From CALARM01 sp964431735 (GTDB lineage: Bacteria > Vulcanimicrobiota > SpSt-956 > JAKJGF01), in the NCBI GenBank assembly GCA_964431735.1, contig CAYSLJ010000008.1:10167-74166 (forward strand): DNA of 64,000 nucleotides. The letters are read 5' to 3'. Positions 8,906-18,700 of this stretch are shown piece by piece. The notes beneath the pieces are model-generated. The model saw nothing but the letters and a program-made list of their open reading frames with translations. It made no database searches and was not told the origin of the DNA. Position 1 is the stretch's first letter. Every line of letters starts with the position of its first letter. The position numbers were made by a program, and so were the translations under genes.

Positions 8906-9961
8906 TTAATCTCGCGAATTAAAATCTATACGGGGAATATTATATACTGTTTCAGTATATCCCTTGGTCATAAGTGATTGGACTGCATCAAAAGGTTTAA
9001 TTTTACCGGTAAGTACTCTGTAAACTTCTCTTGTTATAGGCATATCTATATTATGTTCATGACTTAATTCATAGGCAAATTTTGCAGTATTCACACCTTC
9101 AACTACTGCGTTCATAGTCATTAAAATTTCATCGAGTTTTCTTCCTTTCGCCAGTTCCATTCCTAACGTTTTATTTCTACTCAGAGAACTGGTGCAGGTT
9201 GTAAAGAGATCGCCTATTCCTGCAGGGGACAAAAATGTTTCAAATCTGGCTCCCAGTTTAACACCGAGAGAATATATCTCGGTAAAACCTCCTGTAAGTA
9301 AAGCGGCAAACGTATTGGAACCAAAACCAAGATTATCGGCTATACCTGCAGCTATAGCAAATACATTTTTTAATGCACCTGCTATTTCCACACCTTTTAG
9401 ATCAGAGCTCTGAAAAACTCTGAAATAATTAGTCTGAAATATCTGCTTTATCTTTCTGCTAACACGGGGATTTCCGGAAGCAGCGACTGTAACGGCAGGA
9501 AGCTCCCTGGCTATTTCTTTTGCAAGATTAGGACCGGATATGACACCTATATTTTCTATACAGTCAGAAGGCAGCTCTTCTCTGAGAACCTGAGACATAG
9601 TACATAGAGTACATTCATCAAAACCTTTAGCAACACTGACAAATATTTTATTCTTATCAGAAAAAGGACTTAATTCTCTTACAATATCTCTGAAAAATGG
9701 AGAAGGAACAGCGACGACAATCATTCTGGATCCTTTCATAACTTCTTCTAAATCAGATGATATACAGGAAATAGTAGAAGGAATTGTAATGCCGGGAAGA
9801 TATTTCCGGTTTTCTCTGTAACTTCGTAACTCATCTCTGAAGGTCTCTGTTCTGGTCCAGATTTTTACCGGTAAACCTTTACGGGCAAGAAGAACTGCCA
9901 GAGTTATTCCCCAGGCACCGGCTCCTATAATAGAAATTGAATATTGGCTGCTCATAACCAT
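8906..9961 (-). CDS. gpsA: NAD(P)+-dependent glycerol-3-phosphate dehydrogenase
   Basis: This cytoplasmic enzyme reduces dihydroxyacetone phosphate to sn-glycerol 3-phosphate for phospholipid synthesis. The N-terminus has the Rossmann dinucleotide motif GAGAWGITLA, followed by SGPNLAKEIA, the catalytic-lysine region GALKNVFAIAAGIADNLGFG and the substrate-binding segment (ATAVTRG-like, here AALLTGGFTEI). The length of 351 residues is normal. The start is either of two ATGs (9961 or 9955); no strong ribosome-binding site distinguishes them. It is the first gene of a pair with the PEGA kinase-like gene, whose start lies 8 bases beyond its stop. With glpT and glpBC elsewhere in the window it completes a glycerol-3-phosphate set. 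Confidence 0.95.
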   Translation of the reverse strand: MVMSSQYSISIIGAGAWGITLAVLLARKGLPVKIWTRTETFRDELRSYRENRKYLPGITIPSTISCISSDLEEVMKGSRMIVVAVPSPFFRDIVRELSPFSDKNKIFVSVAKGFDECTLCTMSQVLREELPSDCIENIGVISGPNLAKEIARELPAVTVAASGNPRVSRKIKQIFQTNYFRVFQSSDLKGVEIAGALKNVFAIAAGIADNLGFGSNTFAALLTGGFTEIYSLGVKLGARFETFLSPAGIGDLFTTCTSSLSRNKTLGMELAKGRKLDEILMTMNAVVEGVNTAKFAYELSHEHNIDMPITREVYRVLTGKIKPFDAVQSLMTKGYTETVYNIPRIDFNSRD

Positions 9962-10072
9962 ACCCCGTTTATAAAAAAATTATATATAGTAATTTTCTAT
10001 ATAAAATACTTTTTTCCTTCGTTTCATCTTAATTATAGCGTAACTATCGAAATATATCAATTATAGTTTACG

Positions 10073-10215
10073 ATTGCGTTTAAAAATAACATGTAATTTT
10101 ATATACAATGGAAAAAGAAATCTATCGTAGAATATTAAGATTGAAAAGTGAAAAAAACGTTATTTTAATTACTTTTCACTTTTCACTAATTAATAGATTT
10201 ATGAAATCAAGTATA
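10073..10215. repeat. Interspersed repeat family 3, copy A
   Basis: The segment from ATTGCGTTTAAAAA through ATATACAATGGAAAAAG and AGAATATTAAG to TTTTCACTTTTCACTA closely matches a second copy at 25616-25745. Its right half contains the heptad-like pair GAAAAGTGAAAA / TTTTCACTTTTC, able to fold into a hairpin. It lies in the 664-bp divergent spacer between gpsA and the YbjN-like gene, which otherwise holds only a family-1 repeat and no gene I can support. Confidence 0.65.
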
Positions 10216-10320
10216 ATTCCAGTAAAAGTGAAATTACCTGTCATAAAAAAACACTATCCATAGTTTACCGGAGGAGAATTTCAATTTGCAATAATAACAA
10301 TAATCCTGTATAATATATTA

Positions 10321-10414
10321 TTACTGAGTTAAGCATAAATAATACATACATGCTCTCGTAACGGGTAACGAGTGACGGGAGGAAAATTTTTATTACATGC
10401 TTATAGTTTACAGG
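10321..10414. repeat. Family-1 element (MITE-like, heptad core)
   Basis: Left end TTACTGAGTTAAGCATAA, core CTCTCGTAACGGGTAACGAGTGACGGGAGG and right end TTATTACATGCTTATAG match the family-1 element seen in better form at 15413, 30041 and 48039. The heptads in this copy are degenerate (GTAACGG, GTAACGA, GTGACGG) and the right terminus is cut short. Confidence 0.7.
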
Positions 10415-10625
10415 TTTACAATTTGATGGATATAGAAAGCCCGTCAGGAAGTTATTTCTGTCTGGCAGGAGCAAATAGATTTCGTTTAAAAAGTAAATTT
10501 ACCTGTCGTAAAAAATACTATCGTAAGAAGGTTACTCTGTAAGTTCCTGCCTGTCAGAATTTAACAGTGAGAGCGGCCATTTTCGTGAAATGAAAAAATT
10601 GATTGAGAGGAGAAAATAAAGAAAA

Positions 10626-11099
10626 GTGCCAGATTTACTTAATGAGACAGGTGATAAAGTCAATCAATATTTAGAAAAACTGGTTAAAAACAGCGGTGGT
10701 ACAATAACCCATACAAGACTTGACAGAGGCTGTTTTAGTGTAAATAAAGGTTCTACACTGGTTCATGTCCTTGTAAAGGAGTGGAAAGAAGAAAGTCCTC
10801 TGGTAGAATGTATATCTTATGTTGTACGTGGTGCAGACATAACGGAAGAACTTGCAATCAAACTATTGCTGATGAACTGGGAAATGCCTTTTGGAAGTTT
10901 CTCTATTGATCCTGAAGACAACTGTATAGTATTGAGCCTGTGTTTAATAGGTTCCACTATCGATGAGGAAGAACTTACTGTAGCTATAGAAAATATAGCG
11001 GAAGTTGCAGATGAAGTAGATGATCTTATTATAGAAAACTATGGAGGAATTACAGCTCTTCAGGATTTAATCAAGAAGAGACATATCCCGAATAAATAA
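10626..11099 (+). CDS. YbjN-like domain protein
   Basis: A 157-residue soluble acidic protein. Its layout (alternating beta strands and helices, with LVHVLVKEW, ECISYVVRG and a helix ITEELAIKLLLMNWEMPFGSFSI) resembles the YbjN / type III secretion chaperone-like fold, whose members in other bacteria are small regulatory or chaperone-like proteins of uncertain role. The start is the GTG at 10626: an in-frame stop at 10617 rules out a longer version, and GAGAGGAG lies about 13 bases upstream. The gene diverges from gpsA across a repeat-filled spacer. The domain assignment is by resemblance and moderate. Confidence 0.55.
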   Translation: MPDLLNETGDKVNQYLEKLVKNSGGTITHTRLDRGCFSVNKGSTLVHVLVKEWKEESPLVECISYVVRGADITEELAIKLLLMNWEMPFGSFSIDPEDNCIVLSLCLIGSTIDEEELTVAIENIAEVADEVDDLIIENYGGITALQDLIKKRHIPNK

Positions 11100-11110
11100 T
11101 TTATAATAAT

Positions 11111-11190
11111 CTATACTTTTGCAGATTTTAAAAACTGTAAAAAAATAATCTAATTCAATTTCTATAATATCAGGTGTTGGGTGTCGGGTC
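11111..11190. repeat. Single family-2 end and a GGTGTTG-type heptad array
   Basis: CTATACTTTTGCAGATTTTAAAAA at 11111-11134 matches one terminus of the family-2 MITE-like elements at 37035, 43629 and 57260, but no partner end is nearby. At 11171-11190 GGTGTTGGGTGTCGGGTC has 7-bp periodicity (GTGTTGG, GTGTCGG). This is the only content I see in the 183-bp spacer. Confidence 0.45.
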
Positions 11191-11282
11191 AGGAAGATTA
11201 AAACCCGGAAACCAGAACCTATTCAACTATATAGTAAATTTATTAATTTTTAAATTTCAATCTTGGTGAGGTGAATATATAA

Positions 11283-11690
11283 TTGACTTTTTTCCTATTA
11301 AGAGCCAGGTTTACAAGCAGTGGAGACAAATTTCTACCTGTCGGAGTTCTTGCCACAGACGGAATACGTATAGTGTATAAAGAAGTACCGAATGGTATTG
11401 AAAGTACTGACTTTGTAATAAAAGCGATAGAGAATTTAAAACTCAGGCATAAAGATAAAAAATATACCTATAAAGACGACGGGAGATTATTTCTGGAATT
11501 ACTGATAAATCATTTTGCAGGTTTTCTGACAGCAAATGAAAAATTCCATCCCCTTTTCCTGGGTTCTCTTGAAGGTAATGCAGAAGAAATTTCCCTCAGT
11601 GTAGCCAATACACTGGCTAAATTTGAAAAGAACTATATATCTCTGGAAGAATTACGCCAGATAAAACTCAATAATTGTTTTGACGTTTAG
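11283..11690 (+). CDS. Protein of unknown function
   Basis: A 135-residue soluble protein that I do not recognise. It begins with a beta-rich segment (FFLLRARFTSSGDKFLPVGVLATDG) and ends with a helical half (HFAGFLTANEKFHPLFLGSLEGNAEEI). The start is a TTG with GGTGAGG about a dozen bases upstream. Codon use looks like that of its neighbours. It is followed at once by a strong hairpin and converges with the minus-strand kinase-like gene. Confidence 0.55.
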   Translation: MTFFLLRARFTSSGDKFLPVGVLATDGIRIVYKEVPNGIESTDFVIKAIENLKLRHKDKKYTYKDDGRLFLELLINHFAGFLTANEKFHPLFLGSLEGNAEEISLSVANTLAKFEKNYISLEELRQIKLNNCFDV

Positions 11691-11711
11691 GGAACAGGAC
11701 ATCCTGTTCCC
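11690..11711. terminator. Hairpin between convergent genes
   Basis: GGGAACAGGA (11690-11699) and TCCTGTTCCC (11702-11711) form a perfect 10-bp stem between the convergent ends of the unknown gene and the kinase-like/propeller gene. The loop would be only a few bases. The T-run is poor on both sides (TGTTATTA), so termination is likely but not certain. Confidence 0.55.
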
Positions 11712-11723
11712 TGTTATTACGTA

Positions 11724-14700
11724 TTACTCCCTCAATTCTCGCCTTTTCCTGGCTAACCGGGCTATTTCACTGTCAGGATATATTTCCTCGCACATTTTAT
11801 AAAATTTTATAGCTTCTCCAAGTTTCTTTTCGTCAGAATAGGTTTCTCCGAGTTTAAAAAATATCTGGGCTTTGCATTTTTTTAGGCTGTCCATCTGTTT
11901 TGCACTGAGAGGGAGTTTTTCTGCTTTTTCCATATAACCTGTAGCTGTAGCAATTTCATTTTTCTCCATATATTCTTTACCCAGTTCAAGAAAAATCTGT
12001 CCTTTTCTTTTCAACAAATTTTCCATATTATCACTATCTACTGTGAGAGTTTGACATTTAGTAATCAGTTGTAATGCATCTTCATATTTTTTCTCTATTA
12101 TAAGAAGCTGTATATTACCTAAAAAAGCAGGAACAAACTCTTTATCCAGGTCAAGGGCCATATCATAAGATAAATGTGCTGCCTCAATATCACCTTTTAA
12201 CGAATACATTTTCCCGAGGGTTACATAGACTCCGGGAGATTTAGAATCTATACGGGTTACTTTTTCATAATTCTGAATGGCCTTATCTATATCACCTGTT
12301 ATTCTGTAGGAATCTGCAAGCATTTTTACTGCAGACAGATCCAGTTCTTTAATATCTTCGAATAATTCTATTGCTCTCTGATAGTCTTTTTCCTGAAATA
12401 AAGCTTTACCAAATCTCGAAAGAACTTCATCTGACATGTTGGATCTTAATAATTTCTCATAATATAAAATAGCTTCTTTCCAGTCAGACAGAGCAAAATA
12501 TATATTACCTGTAGATAATAAAACTGAATGGTTGGAAGGATCCATTTTCAATAAATCCTGAAACAGTGGCAGTGCTTCTGCGAACCTGTTTTCACCTGCC
12601 AGAATATTGCCTTTTTTTAATAAATCATGAAAATTTTTATCTTCTTTTATTATATGTTCTGCGTCTTTCGTCACAGGTTCAATGGCCCTTTCTACATCAC
12701 TTCTTAAAAGTTTCACAGAATAAATTTTTCCGTCTCTTGAACCAAAGTAAATACTGTCTTCCAGAAGTGACGGTGAAGATCTGATGGCTCCACCCGTATC
12801 AAAACGCCAGAGTTCCTCGCCAGTCATGGCATTAACAGCATAAAAACACCCGTCATCAGAACCAGTATAGACTATATCCCGATATAACACAGGGGTACAT
12901 CTTATTCCCCCTTTAGTTTCAAATTTCCATAAAATATTTCTCTTTCCCAGATCAATAGCATATAAATTTTTATCCAGAGAGCCTATATAAACAATATCTT
13001 CTCCAACACAGGCAGAAGAGCGAAAAGGTTTTTCAAACTCCATAGTCCATATATGGCGGCCATCTTCTGCATTTAATAAAATAACTATACCATTATTAAA
13101 TAATCCTTCACAGGCTATATAAATAATGTCTTCGGATACTACAGGAGAAGCATATATTCTGCCTCCTGTTTCAAACTTCCATATTTCTTTGCCTGTAACA
13201 GCATCGAGAGATATTACAGTTCCCCCTTCTGTTCCTACATAAGCTATGCCATCAGAGATAAAAGGAGCATGAAAAACAGAAGCACCTACTTTACAACTCC
13301 ATAACTCCATGCCGGATTCTGCATTAATACCATATATAACCTCATCATGATGATGACCTCTTTCATATAAAGAAGCACCTATAAGTAAAATGCCTTTATC
13401 CAGTTCTACGGAAGGATTAAAAAATACTGTTTCTTCTCCTCTAAATTCCCATTCTTTTTTACCATTGAAAATATTTAAAGAATAAATTTTTCCATCTCTC
13501 GAACCTATATAAATTTTATTGTTATAAAAAGCAGGGGATGTTGAAACCCAGCTTCCAGTTTTGAAAGTCCACTTAATTTTACCGTTGTCCGCTGATATGG
13601 CATAAACATTTTTATCATCGGAACCTACATAAACAGTATCATCTACCCCTATCGGAGAAGAGGAAACCTTATCTTCTGTCTGAACATACCAGTTAAGTAA
13701 TGTTCTATCCATCTCGCGTTCAGCAGGTTTAACAGGAGATTTAACAGAAGGAGGTAATGCTTCTTCTGCTCCAGGTTTTATATAAGAAGCTTCTCTTCTG
13801 AAAGATTTGTCACCTTTTGTATAAGACTGTGAAAAATCTTTTTTAAAAGATTCGTCACCATAAGATTTTACATAAGAAACGTCATGTTTCTCTATATCTA
13901 AATAGGTAGTACCACCGGATTTTTCGCCTNNNNNNNNNNNNNNNNNNNNNNNNNNNNNNNNNNNNNNNNNNNNNNNNNNNNNNNNNNNNNNNNNNNNNNN
14001 NNNNNNNNNNNNNNNNNNNNNNNNNNNNNAGAAACGTCATGTTTCTCTATATCTAAATAGGTAGTACCACCGGATTTTTCGCCTTTATTCAATAATTCTT
14101 TTTTCATAGCAGATGCAGAAGGGAAACGTTTTTCCGGTTTTAATCTCAGAGATGTAGATACAACTGTTTCCAGTTCCTGAGAGATATCAGCTTTTACACT
14201 TCTGAGAGGCTTGAATACAAAAGGAACAGATCTGGCTCCAGTCAGGATATAGTGCATAAGAGCACCAAGGGCATAAATATCGCCTGCTATACCGGTTTTG
14301 CCTTCATACCTTTCAGGCGCAACAAATTCCACCCACTGTGGTAAGGAAATCATATTTCTTCCCTGAGGAGGACGGGAAACAGGTATATCAGTAATTAATA
14401 TATTATTACTGTTCTTTTTAACTATCACATTTGAAGGAGAGAGATTATAAGTAAACAGAGGGGGATTATAATTATGGAAAAACTCCAGAACATCACATAT
14501 CTTACAGCTCAAATCTACTGCAAATGATTGAGGCAGTTCTCTGTAAGGAGAAGAGACGAAGGAATCTAATAATTCTCCTTCGACAAAATTAAAAACGACA
14601 TAATAACCGGTATAAAAATATCCTCTTTCTACAAAATAGTCACTTATTACAGGAAGGTTAGGGAAGGAAATCTTGGACAGAATCTGCATTTCTCTGTTAA

Positions 14701-14974
14701 AACGATCTATAGCTCTGGCCTGTAATTTCTGATCAGGTAAAATCGTAATTATTTCTTTTATGAATTTAAGGGATTCGTCATGTCTGTCTTCAGCAATATA
14801 AAGACTTTCTCCGAGCTCAAAACTGAGGAGGTTAACTATAGAATATTTATTCAGAAGAGTTCCTCTTCCTAAAGTTCCGTTCCCTTTCAATTCATCTGTA
14901 ATCATATGCCCGCAATCATTACAAAATCTTGCAGATTGCCTGTTTTCCGTTCCACATTTAGGGCATTTTAACAA
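11724..14974 (-). CDS. Zinc-ribbon, kinase-like (pseudokinase), PQQ-propeller and TPR protein, interrupted by an assembly gap
   Basis: Read as one gene after collapsing the gap at 13930-14029 (see the gap entry), this is a ~1031-residue protein. It starts with a zinc ribbon (CPKCGTENRQSARFCNDCG), then a protein-kinase fold (~36-310), a polar linker, an eight-bladed-type PQQ/BamB-like propeller (~372-705, units such as GKIKWTFKTGSWVSTSP) and C-terminal TPRs (~720-1031). The kinase-like domain has no glycine-rich loop (LLSFELGESLYI). Its catalytic loop reads TYNLSPSN, so the catalytic aspartate is asparagine, and DFG reads DIP. It is therefore a probable pseudokinase. No signal peptide or membrane segment is visible, so the propeller is apparently cytoplasmic. 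The start is TTG at 14974 with GGAGAGGAG eight bases upstream. The next gene upstream on the same strand has the same parts. Confidence 0.8.
13875..14084. other. Scaffold gap of 100 N with identical 55-bp flanks
   Basis: The N run is exactly 100 bases (13930-14029), a usual placeholder length. The 55 bases before it (13875-13929) are identical to the 55 bases after it (14030-14084). Removing the Ns and one copy removes 155 bases, leaves 3096 bases (1032 codons) for the enclosing gene, and keeps one continuous frame whose protein (EKSGGTTYLDIEKHDVS) is read identically from both flanks. The likely explanation is two contigs that overlap by an assembly k-mer and were not merged. A real 55-bp duplication with missing sequence is possible but less likely. 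Confidence 0.85.
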
Positions 14975-15005
14975 TATGATCGCTCCTCTCCTTGTATATT
15001 AAATC

Positions 15006-15033
15006 GTGACGCGTGACGCTTGACGCGTGACGC
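15006..15033. repeat. GTGACGC heptad array
   Basis: Four direct 7-bp units: GTGACGC, GTGACGC, TTGACGC, GTGACGC, followed by GAGG. It lies 32 bases upstream of the start of the zinc-ribbon/kinase-like gene, within the 797-bp spacer 14975-15771. Confidence 0.85.
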
Positions 15034-15412
15034 GAGGATGGATTTTCACTTCTGTTCCTGTTCATTATAATCTCTTATATTGTATTTTTTCTTGTATAAA
15101 ATCGAAATTCCTGCTTTTTCATAAGGTGAATGAACTGACTGCAGGCATCCAATAAACCTGTTCTCCCGTAAGTGTTTATAATAGCTCCAGATAAAAGAGT
15201 ATCCGAAAAAATCTGTATCATGTGTAGACATAAGGTTTTTGCTCCCGCGTTACGCATTACACGTCACGATTAATATTTCAGTTACTTATTTATCTGTTAC
15301 ATTACTAATACCGCTCCAGATAAGTCAGTATCCATTTCTAAAACCTGTCCCTGACCGGACTCTTCCGGAAAAAATATGATCCTGTTGTGTGGCGAACTGG
15401 TTTTACAGACTT
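15034..15412. other. Repeat-derived spacer without a supported gene
   Basis: Short minus-strand open frames exist here but show no recognisable protein. The DNA is explained better by repeats. GCTCCAGATAA..AGTATCC occurs twice (15184 and 15313). The stretch TGTGTAGACATA..GTTTTTGCTCCCG at 15221-15246 recurs at 29959-29983, and is followed in both places by heptads (here GTTACGCATTACACGTCACG, 15249-15268). Confidence 0.5.
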
Positions 15413-15517
15413 TTACTGACCTGAGCATAAGCATTTAATAAATCTTTTCCTCCCGTCACGCGTTACGCGTCACGCGTCACGAGAGCATATATGTATTATT
15501 TATGCTTACCTCAATAA
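15413..15517. repeat. Family-1 element (MITE-like, GTGACGC core), full copy
   Basis: The left end TTACTGACCTGAGCATAA and the reverse complement of the right end (TTATTGAGGTAAGCATAA) are matching terminal inverted repeats. Between them lie TTTTCCTCCC, four heptads on the opposite strand orientation (GTCACGC, GTTACGC, GTCACGC, GTCACGA) and GAGAGCATATATGTATTA. Total length is about 105 bp. Confidence 0.8.
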
Positions 15518-15771
15518 TATTTTGCGTCTATATAATTTATAACTCTCTTTTAATACGGCATATCTTTTCCTCAAGAGCCAGGCCATGGACAGGAGCGTGT
15601 TCCATATTTTTTGGGTACCAATGTGCCTGTTACGATACCAGGTTATATCAAAGCTTTTTAGAGCAACCTTACTGGGGGACTCTAATTAGCCAGAGTCGAG
15701 ATCAATAACATGACAAAATTTCAGTTAAATATAATCTAAATCAGAATTAAATTATGTAATTAAGAGTACAA
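15518..15771. other. Spacer with a GC-richer unexplained block
   Basis: 15575-15705 is richer in G+C than its surroundings and contains an inverted repeat GACTCT..AGAGTC (about 15677-15697). TTAATACGGCATAT..CTCAAGAGCC at 15550-15580 resembles TTAATACGGTATAT..CTCCAGAGCC at 49331-49360 within another repeat element. No gene or known RNA is recognised; it may be decayed mobile DNA. Confidence 0.35.
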
Positions 15772-18700
15772 TCAGGATTCAATAAATTTAGAACTACTGT
15801 ATTTACTGGATGTAAAAACATATAAATATCCCCCTTCATCAGTAATAAAGACCATACCACTGGCAAGAGCGGGAGAAGTTCCGGGCCTATACAGTAGTTC
15901 TATTTCGCGCATATGAAAATCTTCAAGATCTACAGCACATAAAATGCCTCCTGAATAGCCGCGATTGGCTGTAAAAAAAAGATCTTTTTCTGTAAGAGCA
16001 ATGGATTTAACAGGATATGTTACATTAATCTCCTTCATAACGTTACCATCTGAGATATCAAGACCATAAATCATATGCTTATCTGTTCCGCAGTAGAGAA
16101 TGTATTCACCGACACATGGAAGAGTGGACACTCTGCCGGCTCTGGCAGAAAATTTCCAGATAATCTGTCCGTTATCAAGGTCGATAGCCATTATTGTTCC
16201 TTTATGGTCAATAACAAAGGCTGTTTCATCATATATTACAGGAGGTAAAACGATTTTGTCATCTGTCTTTAAAACCCAGAGAAGATTGCCGGAATCCTCC
16301 GAGAGAGCATAAACATTACCGCTCATGGCAGTAAATAAAAGTTTATCTTTTGAAAGACATGGAGGAGACAGTAATTTTTCTTTGCAGTTAAAAGTCCATC
16401 TGAAAAATTCCAGATCCTCATTTAGAGAAAAAACGGAACCGTTTTTCAATGTGCAGTAAACAAATCCTTTATTCCATACAGGGCCAGAGGAAAGTGAGGC
16501 AAGATCCTTTCTCGTTTGATAAACAGTCGGTCTGTAAGGAAGTCTTAATTCCATAAATCTGCACATCTCCATAGCAGACTTATTAATAGAATATATGAAT
16601 CTTCCTGCCGTTATAAAAATCTTATCCTGCGTAACTGCAGGAGGATGTTTTATCGGAGTAGGGCCTGTAATAAATCTTATTCTTTCAGGGAGAGTAAGGG
16701 TAAATTTTACATAATTTTTCTCTATATCCATAACATGAAGTTCACCTTTTTCTGTGGCTATATAAACCTCATTATTAAATACGACAGGATGGGCAGAAAA
16801 AAAATTCCGCCGAAACAAACGGACTTCATCCTCACTGTATAAAGGGTCAAAGTTCTTCTTAAAGTGTAAAAATAATGACACAGATGATGCATGTAAGGAC
16901 TGATCCCACAGACGGGACGCCTGAAATCTTGAAGTGGAAGGATAACCGAACAAATCATTCCAACTGTAAAATCTTACATAATTATCTATTTTATGTTTTT
17001 TTTCTTCTATTTCAGAGGAGAAAGAAGGGAACTTTTTCAGCAAATTATCCAGTAATGAATAAGCAGAATCTATGGACCATTTCATACAGTAAGCTCTGGC
17101 AAGATTTAATAAAAAAGGGAAATACTCCCTTTCAAAAGGAAGTTTTACATAGCAGTCTATGGCTTTAACCCACTCTTTCTTTTTCATATAAAGATCGCCT
17201 GCTTTACCTTTGTATATGAGTAAATCAGGTCTGAGTTTTTCACATATTTTTATCTGTTCCAGAGCTTTATCGTAGAGTTTTTCTCCCGCAAATATTTCAG
17301 CATAGAGTTCTCTGAAATCCCTTCTCTGGGGCAAAATTTTAAAAGCCTGTTCAAAGCCGGCACGAACCTCACTTTTTTTATTCTGTAACAGTTCGTATCT
17401 TCCCCATGTAACACGGCTTGAAATAACGGTAAAGTGATTTTTCGCTTTTCCTATTAAACCTCTGGCTTCTCTGATTTTTACTTCAAGTTCCTCTTTTAAT
17501 TTGCTGTAGACTTCAAGGCCTGCTAATTTATGGGACATAGTTTTAGCAAAACTTTCCAGGGCAGCATCATCTTCTCCGAGTTTATGGTAGACTTTCCCTG
17601 TTTCGCCGTAAAAAAACGGGTTTTTACTATCCAGAAGAATAGCTTCCTGAAAATATTTCAGACTTTCCAGATATCGCCCCTGCCCCATAAGGGCCATACC
17701 GAGTTTAAAGGGATAAATAGCTCTATTTTTATTCAATTCTTTAAGATATCCGTATAAAAAGACTGGAATATCAAAGGATTTTTCATTAAAATAAAACTCA
17801 CCAAAAGCATTAAATTCTTCTTCTATCTTATCATTTATTTCAATGGATTTTCCTGCGGAATATAATTCTATAGCTATTCTGAATTTTCTCTCTACTTCTC
17901 TGGAAGAAGCCACTTTTCCTATAAAATACTGAGTTTTCGCATAGTCCAGATAAAACATGGCTTCATCATCTTTGTATTTTATGGCATCTCTAAAAAATCC
18001 CCTTGCATCAAGATAGTCTTTTCTTTCAAAATAAACTTTACCTGCAAGATGATAACCGTAGGAAAACTCATTGTCCAGGGTCAGAATATCATTCAGAATA
18101 TTCAATGTTTCATCATATTTACGCTCTTTAAAATAATTAAGACAGACAAGGAAATTTTCTATTATTTTAATATTATCTTCCAGCGATTGCATGGTAAATA
18201 AACTTATATATCTCTGACCTTCCAGAAAATTTCTCATAAATAGCGGCAAAATCTCAATTTTACTGCCGTCAGTGTCAATTTCAAAACAGGTTCCTTCTTC
18301 ATCGACTGTTATTCTCTGTCTGACTTCTTTATAAAGGGAAAGACTTTTGTCGAATCTGCCGTTTCTATAATAGGCCAGAGCAAGGTAATAAAAATTTACG
18401 GATTTTGTCTCAGCACCGGCAAGTTCTTCAAGTTTTGTTATGGCATCTGAAAAATTCTTCTTAGCCATATAAACCATAGAAATTTTAAAGAGATATCCAG
18501 TGTTTTTCTCATTTGAAGAGAGAAGAAGATTATATTTCTGCAGAGCATCTTCATATTTACGGAGAGAGAATGAGGAATCTCCAATAAGCTCATGAAATTC
18601 ATCTCTACTTTCCAGAGAAAGTACCTGTTTTGCATATTCAATGGCTCTGTTATAATAAAACATCCCTCCCGACAGATAAAAGCTTTTTGCAAGTAAACCC

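Noticed and set aside
13875..14084. A true 55-bp direct repeat around missing sequence
   Set aside because: The perfect length match to an assembly k-mer overlap, the 100-N placeholder and the restored reading frame favour a scaffolding artefact.
15006..15033. GTGACGC arrays as CRISPR-like repeats
   Set aside because: Units are 7 bp and directly adjacent with no spacers, and no cas genes are in the window.
15046..15257. Two short overlapping minus-strand open frames as genes
   Set aside because: No recognisable protein, no ribosome-binding site, and the DNA is composed of segments repeated elsewhere in spacers.
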